From Zoogloea sp. (lineage in GTDB: Bacteria > Pseudomonadota > Gammaproteobacteria > Burkholderiales > Rhodocyclaceae): a stretch of 41,978 nt of DNA. Below the pieces are notes generated by a model that saw nothing but the letters and a program-made list of their open reading frames with translations, had not been told where the DNA came from and searched no databases. The number at the start of each line of letters is the position of its first letter. Position 1 is the first letter of the stretch. The translations under genes were made by a program, and so were the position numbers. The DNA lies in contig JADKKC010000042.1 of the NCBI GenBank assembly GCA_016720685.1, positions 1 through 41,978 of the forward strand, read 5' to 3'. Shown one piece after another: positions 35,897 to 41,978 of this stretch.

Positions 35897-36970
35897 TCAG
35901 GCATCCGCTTCCCGCGAGATCGGGAGGAATACCGTGAAACAGGTTCGGCCGGGGCGGGAATCCACGTCGATGGCGCCCTGGTGCTGCTCGACGAAACTTT
36001 GTGCCAGTGACAGGCCCAGGCCGCTGCCGTTTTCACGGCCGGACACCAGCGGATAGAAGATCTTGTCGCGGATGTCGTCCGGGATGCCGGGGCCGTTGTC
36101 GATCACCTGCAATTGCAAGGCCAGCTTGAACCGGCGCTTGGCCAGCGTGACCTGCCGGGCGGCCCGGGTGCGCAGCACGATTTCACCGACGCCATGCATG
36201 GCCTGGGCGGCATTGCGGACGATGTTGAGAATTGCCTGGATCAGCTGCTCCCGGTCACCGGTGATGTAGGGCAGGCTGGTGTCGTAGTCGCGGCGCACCT
36301 GGACCGACGAGAATTCGGCGAGGATCAGGCGGCGCACCCGCTCCAGCACGTCATGCAGGTTGAGCTGGGTGGGCTGCATCATCCGGTGGGACGTGAGCAG
36401 CCGGTTCATCAGCTCCTGCAAGCGGTCCGACTCGGCGATGATGACCTGGGTGTATTCGCGCAGCTCCGGATCGTCCAGTTCGCGCTCAAGCAGCTGGGCG
36501 GCGCCGCGGATGCCGCCGAGCGGGTTCTTGATTTCGTGGGCCAGATTGCGGATCAGCTCGCGGTTCGCCTGCTGCTGATGCGCAAGCTGCTCCTCGCGCG
36601 CCACCTTGAGTTGCGCATCCATCGGACGAATCTCGAGCAGCAGGCGCGCCTCTGCACATTCAACCGGCGTCACCGTGCAATCGAGGTGCAGGGGCTCGAG
36701 GCCCGGACGCGTCACGGTAAGGTTGTGACTGGTGTAGCTCCAGTTGTCGCGAAGCACGTTGTTGAGCGCACCGGCAAGCCCGGCCGGCTCCCCAAGCAGA
36801 CGCCCCAGCGCGTAGCCGACGGTTTTGCGGCGGCTCACCGCAAAGAGGTTTTCCGCTCCGGGATTGAGATATCGGACGACTAGCTGATCGTCAACCAGCA
36901 CCACGGCCGAGGACAGCAACTCAAGGCCGGAGAAAGCGGAAGGGGTGGTTTCAGGCTGGTCGTTTTGCAT
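35897..36970 (-). CDS. ntrB: Nitrogen sensor histidine kinase NtrB
   Basis: NtrB phosphorylates and dephosphorylates NtrC, under the control of PII proteins. The 357-residue cytosolic kinase has a PAS domain (about 13-115), the H-box NLAHEIKNPLGGIRGAAQLL with His145, and an HATPase domain (N-box ILNIVRNAAQAM, G1 DNGPGIPD, G2 GSGLGLSLAQSF). No membrane spans, as expected for NtrB. It is followed by ntrC and preceded by a DUF4124 gene and glnA, all on the same strand. Confidence 0.97.
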   Translation of the reverse strand: MQNDQPETTPSAFSGLELLSSAVVLVDDQLVVRYLNPGAENLFAVSRRKTVGYALGRLLGEPAGLAGALNNVLRDNWSYTSHNLTVTRPGLEPLHLDCTVTPVECAEARLLLEIRPMDAQLKVAREEQLAHQQQANRELIRNLAHEIKNPLGGIRGAAQLLERELDDPELREYTQVIIAESDRLQELMNRLLTSHRMMQPTQLNLHDVLERVRRLILAEFSSVQVRRDYDTSLPYITGDREQLIQAILNIVRNAAQAMHGVGEIVLRTRAARQVTLAKRRFKLALQLQVIDNGPGIPDDIRDKIFYPLVSGRENGSGLGLSLAQSFVEQHQGAIDVDSRPGRTCFTVFLPISREADA

Positions 36971-37040
36971 ACCCAGAGCCTATGCAAGAAGCAGACCACG
37001 CCAACAGAAAGCGCCGTTTTCGGCGCCCGGACATCAGCCT

Positions 37041-37520
37041 CTAGCGCAGATTGCCGATTTCGCGCCGGAGCGCCTCGACGTTGCGCTCATGGAGCTGGAC
37101 CTTGTCCTTGCCGGATTGCAGGCGCTCTCCCCCCCCGGCACCGTTGGCGTAGCGGGATAGCTGCTGCTCATCGAGCTCCTGGCGAGCGGCATCCAGGCTT
37201 TTTTGCTCGGCGCTCAGCTCGCCTTCGAGAATGCGCCGGCGGTCGCCGTCGCGCGCCCTCTGGGTGCCCGTATCCACCCGGGGAAAGCCGGCACCACCAG
37301 ACGATGCACCATTTTGGGGCGCCCCCACCGCGGCAGGGCGCGGACCACTCGGCACCGACGAAACCGCCTGGTCACGAGCCAGGGTACTGCAGCCCTTCCC
37401 GGAGGTCTTGGTGTTGGTGTAGGTGACGTGACCGGCCTCATCGACGCATTTATAGACGTCCGCCCGCGCGAGCGGGGAGCACAGCAGTGTGGCCAGCAAC
37501 AGGAGAATGCGTTTATTCAT
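37041..37520 (-). CDS. DUF4124 periplasmic protein with C-terminal coiled coil
   Basis: A 159-residue exported protein. It has a signal peptide (about 1-20, ending PLARA), then a DUF4124 domain (DVYKCVDEAGHVTYTNTKTSGKGC), a low-complexity linker, and a highly charged, probably coiled-coil C-terminus (RRRILEGELSAEQKSLDAAR and on to NVEALRREIGNL). The function of DUF4124 is unknown. It lies between glnA and ntrB, where betaproteobacteria often carry such a gene, but an envelope protein has no obvious role in nitrogen control. ATG 37520 is preferred over the upstream GTG 37529. Confidence 0.85.
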   Translation of the reverse strand: MNKRILLLLATLLCSPLARADVYKCVDEAGHVTYTNTKTSGKGCSTLARDQAVSSVPSGPRPAAVGAPQNGASSGGAGFPRVDTGTQRARDGDRRRILEGELSAEQKSLDAARQELDEQQLSRYANGAGGGERLQSGKDKVQLHERNVEALRREIGNLR

Positions 37521-37599
37521 GGTTGGCACGGGCAGGCAAGGGCGGCAAACAGTTTAGAGGCGACGCCGGACGATTACAAACGTCAACCAGCCCCGACCC

Positions 37600-37632
37600 A
37601 AAAAACAAAAGGACGGGCCGAGGCCCGTCCTT
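37600..37632 (-). terminator. Rho-independent terminator of glnA
   Basis: AAGGACGGGCC and GGCCCGTCCTT form a near-continuous 11-bp stem (37609-37619 with 37622-37632). On the minus strand it is followed by TTGTTTTTTGGG. It lies about 50 nt after the glnA stop and should separate high glnA expression from ntrBC. Confidence 0.88.
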
Positions 37633-37680
37633 GAGTAACGCACAGGCCGGCCAGCACGCTGACCGGCTCCGACCGAAAGA

Positions 37681-39090
37681 TCAGATTGCGTAGTACATCT
37701 CGAACTCAACCGGGTGCACTTCGATGCGCAGACGGTTCACATCTTCCTGCTTGAGGGCGATGAAGGAGTCGATGAAGTCATTGCTGAACACACCACCACG
37801 GGTCAGGAACTCGCGATCCTTGTCGAGAGCCTCGAGGGCCTGTTCGAGGCTGGAGCAGACGGTCGGGATGAGCGCGTCTTCTTCCGGCGGCAGGTCGTAG
37901 AGGTTCTTGTCGGCGGGATCGCCCGGGTGGATCTTGTTCTGGATACCGTCAAGGCCGGCCATCATCAGCGCAGCGAAGCACAGGTAGGGGTTTGCACCGG
38001 GATCCGGGAAGCGGGTTTCGATACGACGGGCCTTTTCGCTGTTAACGAAAGGAATGCGGATCGAAGCGGAACGGTTCTTCGCGGAGTAGGCCAGCTTCAC
38101 AGGGGCTTCGTAGTGCGGCACGAGGCGCTTGTAGGAGTTGGTCAGCGGGTTGGTGATGGCGTTCAGGGCACGCGCGTGCTTGATGATGCCGCCGATGTAG
38201 TACAGGGCGGTTTCGGACAGGCCGGCGTAGCCGTTACCGGCAAACAGGTTCTTGCCGTCTTTCCAGATCGACTGGTGCACGTGCATGCCGGAACCGTTGT
38301 CACCAACGATGGGCTTGGGCATGAAGGTGGCCGTCTTGCCGTACTGGTGGGCAACGTTCTGGACGATGTACTTGGTGATCTGGGTCTGGTCGGCACGACG
38401 CACGAGGGTGTCGAACTTGGTGCCGATTTCGTTCTGGCCGGCCGTTGCGACTTCGTGGTGGTGCACTTCAACCGGCACGCCGCAGGCTTCGAGAGCCAGA
38501 CACATGGCGGCACGCATGTCGTTGAACGAATCGACCGGGGGAACCGGGAAGTAGCCGCCCTTCACTGCGGGACGGTAGCCGGTGTTGCCGCCTTCGAACT
38601 TCTGGTCGGAGGACCAGGCTGCTTCTTCGGAGAAGATCTTGTGGTAAGCGCCGGACATGCCGACTTTCCACTCGACGGAGTCGAAGATGAAGAACTCGGG
38701 TTCCGGACCGAAGTAGGCGGTATCGCCGATGCCGGAGGACTTGAGGTAAGCCTCGGCGCGGTTGGCGATGGAGCGGGGATCGCGGTCGTAACCCTTGCCA
38801 TCGGCGGGGTCGATCACGTCACAGCTCAGAACCAGAGTGGTTTCGTCGAAGAACGGGTCGATGTAGGCGGTGTTGGCGTCCGGCATCAGCAGCATGTCTG
38901 AAGCCTGGATGCCCTTCCAGCCGGCGATCGAGGAGCCGTCGAAGGCATGACCGCTCTCGAACTTGTCTTCGTCGAAAGCGCTGACCGGCACGCCAACGTG
39001 GTGTTCCTTGCCCTTGGTGTCGGTGAAGCGGAAGTCGACAAACTTGACTTCGTTTTCCTGGACGATCTTCATGACGTCTTGCGGGGTCAT
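37681..39090 (-). CDS. glnA: Glutamine synthetase type I
   Basis: GlnA condenses ammonia and glutamate into glutamine. The 469-residue product, the E. coli length, has the beta-grasp N-terminus (VKFVDFRFTDTKGKEHHV), the DGSSIAGW loop, metal ligands in EPEFFIFD, the ATP region KPIVGDNGSGMHVHQS, NRSASIRIP, and the adenylylation loop with Tyr in KNLYDLPPEE, so GlnE-type control is expected. I chose ATG 39090, with AGGAG 8 nt upstream; GTG 39099 is also in frame. A sigma-54 promoter and two NtrC sites lie upstream. Confidence 0.98.
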   Translation of the reverse strand: MTPQDVMKIVQENEVKFVDFRFTDTKGKEHHVGVPVSAFDEDKFESGHAFDGSSIAGWKGIQASDMLLMPDANTAYIDPFFDETTLVLSCDVIDPADGKGYDRDPRSIANRAEAYLKSSGIGDTAYFGPEPEFFIFDSVEWKVGMSGAYHKIFSEEAAWSSDQKFEGGNTGYRPAVKGGYFPVPPVDSFNDMRAAMCLALEACGVPVEVHHHEVATAGQNEIGTKFDTLVRRADQTQITKYIVQNVAHQYGKTATFMPKPIVGDNGSGMHVHQSIWKDGKNLFAGNGYAGLSETALYYIGGIIKHARALNAITNPLTNSYKRLVPHYEAPVKLAYSAKNRSASIRIPFVNSEKARRIETRFPDPGANPYLCFAALMMAGLDGIQNKIHPGDPADKNLYDLPPEEDALIPTVCSSLEQALEALDKDREFLTRGGVFSNDFIDSFIALKQEDVNRLRIEVHPVEFEMYYAI

Positions 39091-39174
39091 ATAACTCACT
39101 CCTAACGGGTTGAAGCTGCTGCGCAGTGGATAAAGATTTTGGTGTTACGACAATTCAGTCTGCGAAAACTGCAA

Positions 39175-39189
39175 GCAGAAAGTATGCCA
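39175..39189 (-). promoter_or_regulatory. Sigma-54 promoter of glnA
   Basis: On the minus strand TGGCAT-ACTTT-CTGC matches the -24/-12 consensus TGGCAC-N5-TTGC, with GG and GC at the required 10-bp spacing. It lies about 85 nt before the glnA start, giving a leader of roughly 70 nt. Confidence 0.8.
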
Positions 39190-39252
39190 GAACAAAAAAC
39201 AAAACACCTCATTGTGCCATAAGGCCCCGCAGCGGCGGCCGGCAAAATAAAT

Positions 39253-39269
39253 TGCACCAGCCCGGTGCC
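39253..39269. promoter_or_regulatory. NtrC site 1 upstream of glnA
   Basis: TGCACC-AGCCC-GGTGCC matches GCACC-N5-GGTGC. It is centred about 95 bp upstream of the predicted transcription start, a normal enhancer distance. Confidence 0.82.
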
Positions 39270-39282
39270 ATCAACACACGAG

Positions 39283-39299
39283 CGCACCATCATGGTGCA
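39283..39299. promoter_or_regulatory. NtrC site 2 upstream of glnA, over the neighbour's stop codon
   Basis: CGCACC-ATCAT-GGTGCA is centred 30 bp from site 1, about three helical turns, as for cooperative NtrC dimers at E. coli glnA. It contains the stop codon (39290-39292) of the CDF transporter gene. Confidence 0.82.
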
Positions 39300-40468
39300 A
39301 TTCGACACAGTAACGCGATCCGCCCCCAGCAGGGCGACGCTTCGACACGACGCCTGACCCGCTCCTGCAGGTTCTCGAGCCGGGCGCTGTCGACACACCA
39401 GTCGAAGGGCAGATAAACCTCGGCTTCGACCTGATCGCCAACATAGTGAAAAACCGCCGGCGCGGCCTGCGGCACATCGTCGCCGAGAATCTCGTCGAGC
39501 TCCTCCATCAGCGCAGCCCGCCCCGGCAAGATGCGCCCGGTTGAACCCGCGCGCTCCTCCTCGGTATCGACGTGCACCAGCACGTCGAGCACGTCCGGAT
39601 GAGAAGCCCTGACCCGGCTGCGGGCCAGCTCGGCAATGCGATGACCTTCCGACACGCTGATCCGCGCATCGACACGCACATGGGCATCGACCAGTACGCG
39701 GTGGGCCATGCGGCGGGTGCGCAGATCATGCACATCGATGACGCCGCAGGTGCCGGTCACCGTTTCGCGGATCTTCGCCACCTCCTCAGGATCGACCCCG
39801 GTATCGATGAGTTCGCGCAGCGCCTCGTAGGCCAGCATCGCCCCCATGCGCAGGATCATGAAGCCCACGAGCGCCGCGGCCAGCGGCTCGAGAAAACGAT
39901 AGCCGAGCAGGCTGCCGCCGATACCCACCGCCACCACCAGCGAAGAAGCGGCGTCGGCGCGCGCGTGCCAGGCGTTGGCCACCAGCATCGGCGAGCGCAG
40001 GCGCTGGGCCACCGCCAGCATGTAGCGAAACAGGCCCTCCTTGCCGGCGAGGGTGATCAGCGCCATCCACAGCGCCGCCGGATGCAGCTCGGGCAGTGCG
40101 TCGAGGCTTTGCATGCGGACTGCCGCCGTCAACAGGAAGCCGGCCCCCACGCCGGACAGGATCAGGCCGAGAACCATCGACGCCGCGGTTTCGTAGCGGC
40201 CGTGGCCATAGGGATGGCGTTCGTCGGCAGGGTTGGCGCCGTGGCGGCTGGCAAACATCACCATGAAATCGCCGACGAGATCGGACAGCGTGTGCATGCC
40301 GTCCGCCACCAGGCTCTGGGCGTGGGCGAACAGGCCGACTGCGATCTGGAAGACGGTCAGCACCACATTGACGGCAATGCTGACCCAGGTGGCGCGCTGG
40401 GCCTGGCGGGCACGGCCGGCGTCGAGGGATACATCGGCACCGACCGGCGAAGAAGCATCGAAAGACAT
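39290..40468 (-). CDS. Cation diffusion facilitator (CDF) metal exporter
   Basis: A CDF transporter exporting a divalent metal by proton antiport at the inner membrane. About six hydrophobic helices lie between residues 25 and 215. Metal-site motifs are VADGMHTLSDLVGD (TM2) and HARAD (HxxxD, TM5). After the usual cytosolic domain (VIDVHDLRTRRMAHRVLVDAHV) there is an extra C-terminal part of about 90 residues (from HVDTEEERAG), making 392 residues against about 300 in E. coli FieF. The substrate (Fe, Zn, Mn or Co) cannot be told. The stop lies inside an NtrC site. Confidence 0.9.
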   Translation of the reverse strand: MSFDASSPVGADVSLDAGRARQAQRATWVSIAVNVVLTVFQIAVGLFAHAQSLVADGMHTLSDLVGDFMVMFASRHGANPADERHPYGHGRYETAASMVLGLILSGVGAGFLLTAAVRMQSLDALPELHPAALWMALITLAGKEGLFRYMLAVAQRLRSPMLVANAWHARADAASSLVVAVGIGGSLLGYRFLEPLAAALVGFMILRMGAMLAYEALRELIDTGVDPEEVAKIRETVTGTCGVIDVHDLRTRRMAHRVLVDAHVRVDARISVSEGHRIAELARSRVRASHPDVLDVLVHVDTEEERAGSTGRILPGRAALMEELDEILGDDVPQAAPAVFHYVGDQVEAEVYLPFDWCVDSARLENLQERVRRRVEASPCWGRIALLCRIAP

Positions 40469-40493
40469 GGCTTGCAGGCCGGGAGGCCGGCGG

Positions 40494-40499
40494 TATACT
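40494..40499 (+). promoter_or_regulatory. Possible -10 of the rhodanese-nadA operon
   Basis: TATACT lies 24 nt before the rhodanese start in the 54-bp gap from the divergent CDF gene. TTGCAG is present but only 14 nt upstream, so the -35 is uncertain. Confidence 0.4.
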
Positions 40500-40522
40500 C
40501 ACAAGTTAGCCATTCTAGCTGG

Positions 40523-40984
40523 ATGTCCGCCATGGGAAAATTAAGCGAGACCCTCGCCCTTGCGCAAGAACGAGCACGGGCCATGAAGCTCCCCTACGCC
40601 GGAGCCCTTGTGCCCCGCGAAGCTTGGGATATTCTGCAGCTTGCCCCCGGCGCCAAACTCGTCGACGTGCGCACCCGTGCCGAATGGGACTGGGTCGGCC
40701 GCGTGCCGGGCGCCGTCGAGATCGAATGGATGCTCTACCCCGGCAATGAGCCCAACGCCCATTTCCTGGCCCAGCTCAAGCGCCAGGTCGACGCCGAAGC
40801 ACTGGTGGTGTTCCTGTGCCGCAGCGGCGCCCGCTCCAACTCGGCGGCCAACCTGGCCGTAGCCTCGGGCTTCACCAACGCCTACAACATCCTGGAAGGT
40901 TTCGAAGGCGACAAGGACGCCAACGAACACCGCAACAAGATCGGCGGCTGGCGTCATGCCAACCTGCCGTGGACCCAGGGCTGA
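40523..40984 (+). CDS. Single-domain rhodanese-like protein
   Basis: A 153-residue cytosolic protein with one rhodanese domain: KLVDVRTRAEWDWVGRVPGAVEIEW and the active-site loop FLCRSGARSNSAA, whose Cys (about residue 94) can carry a persulfide. Six-residue loops of the form CRSGxR are typical of sulfurtransferases. The target is unknown. It lies 16 nt before nadA on the same strand; a link with the NadA iron-sulfur cluster is possible but only inferred. ATG 40523 or 40532. Confidence 0.88.
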   Translation: MSAMGKLSETLALAQERARAMKLPYAGALVPREAWDILQLAPGAKLVDVRTRAEWDWVGRVPGAVEIEWMLYPGNEPNAHFLAQLKRQVDAEALVVFLCRSGARSNSAANLAVASGFTNAYNILEGFEGDKDANEHRNKIGGWRHANLPWTQG

Positions 40985-41000
40985 ACACCAAGGACCACCG

Positions 41001-41978
41001 ATGCAAGTCGCTCCCATCAGTTTCGACCGTTTCAACGCCCTCGCCGACGCCGACGCCCACGAGCGCATCCGCGCCGCCCGCGCCCGCCTCGGCGACAAGG
41101 CCGTGCTGCTGTGTCACCACTACCAGCGCGCCGACGTTTACCAATACGCCGACATCACCGGCGACTCGCTGAAGCTCTCCCGCCTCGCCGCCGAAACCGA
41201 TGCCGAATACATCGTGTTCTGCGGCGTGCACTTCATGGCCGAAGTGGCGGACATCATGACCAAGCCCCACCAGCAGGCCATCCTGCCGGATCTGGCGGCC
41301 GGCTGTTCGATGGCCGACATGGCCAACCTGGCCAAGGTCGAGCGCTGCTGGCGCGAACTCACCGAAGTGCTCGAAACGCCGGACGAGATCATCACCCCGG
41401 TCACGTACATCAACTCCGCAGCCGATCTCAAGGCTTTCTGCGGCGAGCACGGCGGCATCGTGTGCACCTCCACCAACGCCCCGGTGATTCTCGACTGGGC
41501 CTTCGCCCAGCGTGAAAAGGTGCTGTTCTTCCCCGACCAGCACCTGGGCCGCTGGACCGGTTTCAAAAAGGGCATCCCCCTCGACGAAATGGTGGTGTGG
41601 GATCCCGACCTCGAATACGGCGGCCTCACCTTTGATCAGATCAAAAAAGCCCGCATCCTGCTCTGGAAGGGGCACTGCTCGGTGCACCAGATGTTCCAGC
41701 CGGCGCACATCATCAAGTTCCGCAACCAGTACCCCGACGGCCTCGTCGTGTCGCACCCGGAAAGCGCCCTTGAAGTGTGCCGCCAGTCGGACTTCGTCGG
41801 CTCCACCGAGTACATCATCAAGGTCATCAAGGATTCCGCACCCGGCACCCGCTGGCTGGTCGGCACCGAGCTCAACCTGGTGAATCGACTGGCCGAAGAG
41901 GTGAAGTCAGAGGGCAAGATCGTCCAGTTCATGGCTCCCACCGTCTGCATGTGCTCGACGATGCAGCGCATCGACCCC
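41001..41978 (+). CDS. nadA: Quinolinate synthase NadA (3' end beyond window)
   Basis: NadA condenses iminoaspartate with dihydroxyacetone phosphate to quinolinate in NAD synthesis, using a 4Fe-4S cluster. The first 326 codons are present. Features are AVLLCHHYQRADVYQYAD, GDSLKLSRLAAETDAEYIVF, Cys102 (LAAGCSMADM), Cys226 (WKGHCSVHQMF), VVSHPESALEV, GTELNLVNRL and the last cluster region PTVCMCSTMQRID (Cys316/318). The window ends about 40 residues before the expected C-terminus. AGGA precedes the ATG. Confidence 0.96.
   Translation, partial: MQVAPISFDRFNALADADAHERIRAARARLGDKAVLLCHHYQRADVYQYADITGDSLKLSRLAAETDAEYIVFCGVHFMAEVADIMTKPHQQAILPDLAAGCSMADMANLAKVERCWRELTEVLETPDEIITPVTYINSAADLKAFCGEHGGIVCTSTNAPVILDWAFAQREKVLFFPDQHLGRWTGFKKGIPLDEMVVWDPDLEYGGLTFDQIKKARILLWKGHCSVHQMFQPAHIIKFRNQYPDGLVVSHPESALEVCRQSDFVGSTEYIIKVIKDSAPGTRWLVGTELNLVNRLAEEVKSEGKIVQFMAPTVCMCSTMQRIDP

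Noticed and set aside
39205..39219. A second sigma-54-like element (TGGCAC-AATGA-GGTG) upstream of glnA
   Set aside because: The -12 GC is missing; TGGCAT-ACTTT-CTGC at 39175-39189 fits better.

Overview
This is a GC-rich, gene-dense chromosomal window. Its gene content and order fit a Gram-negative betaproteobacterium, most likely of the Rhodocyclales (Azoarcus, Thauera or Zoogloea type). The basis is the complete dcw (division and cell wall) cluster, MurE with the meso-diaminopimelate motif, LpxC, rnpB just upstream of mraZ, and glnA followed by a DUF4124 gene and ntrBC. The assignment is inference from synteny; no 16S gene is present.

Layout. (1) 1-3146: secA (runs off the left edge), a divergent DUF721/DciA gene and a small membrane protein gene convergent with it. 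(2) 3157-21172, all on the minus strand: mraZ-rsmH-ftsL-ftsI-murE-murF-mraY-murD-ftsW-murG-murC-ddl-ftsQ-ftsA-ftsZ, then lpxC behind a terminator. Most junctions are ATGA, GTGA or TGATG overlaps. A promoter and four MraZ boxes at 10-bp spacing head the cluster. (3) 21251-22572: an intergenic stretch with a MITE-like inverted repeat, the RNase P RNA gene, and a hypothetical membrane-anchored protein gene. (4) 22784-25857, plus strand: an exported repeat protein, a glycine-zipper lipoprotein, a UbiH-family hydroxylase and DsbC. (5) 25928-28156, minus: a degenerate EAL protein and the lytic transglycosylase MltA. (6) 28243-30156, plus: a 36-residue membrane peptide gene, a DUF815 ATPase gene and a Nudix/TMP-synthase fusion gene, overlapping one another. 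(7) 30220-34245, minus: birA, coaX, a SPOR-domain gene, coaE, zapD, yacG. (8) 34397-39299, minus: glnA, a DUF4124 gene, ntrB, ntrC, with a sigma-54 promoter and paired NtrC sites before glnA. (9) 39290-41978: a CDF-type cation transporter gene, then a divergent rhodanese gene and nadA (runs off the right edge).

How it works together. Most genes build and divide the cell envelope: peptidoglycan precursors (murC-G, mraY, ddl), septum machinery (FtsA/I/L/Q/W/Z, ZapD, a SPOR protein), murein turnover (MltA), lipid A (LpxC) and export (SecA). The rest supply cofactors (CoaE, CoaX, BirA, NadA, a UbiH-like enzyme) or control nitrogen assimilation (GlnA, NtrB, NtrC).

Three genes that should be intact (secA, ftsZ and the SPOR gene) are frame-broken by small indels. 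In secA they cluster in one of its most conserved motifs. I read these mainly as sequence errors, but each should be checked against reads. No phage, IS element, CRISPR array or tRNA gene was seen.
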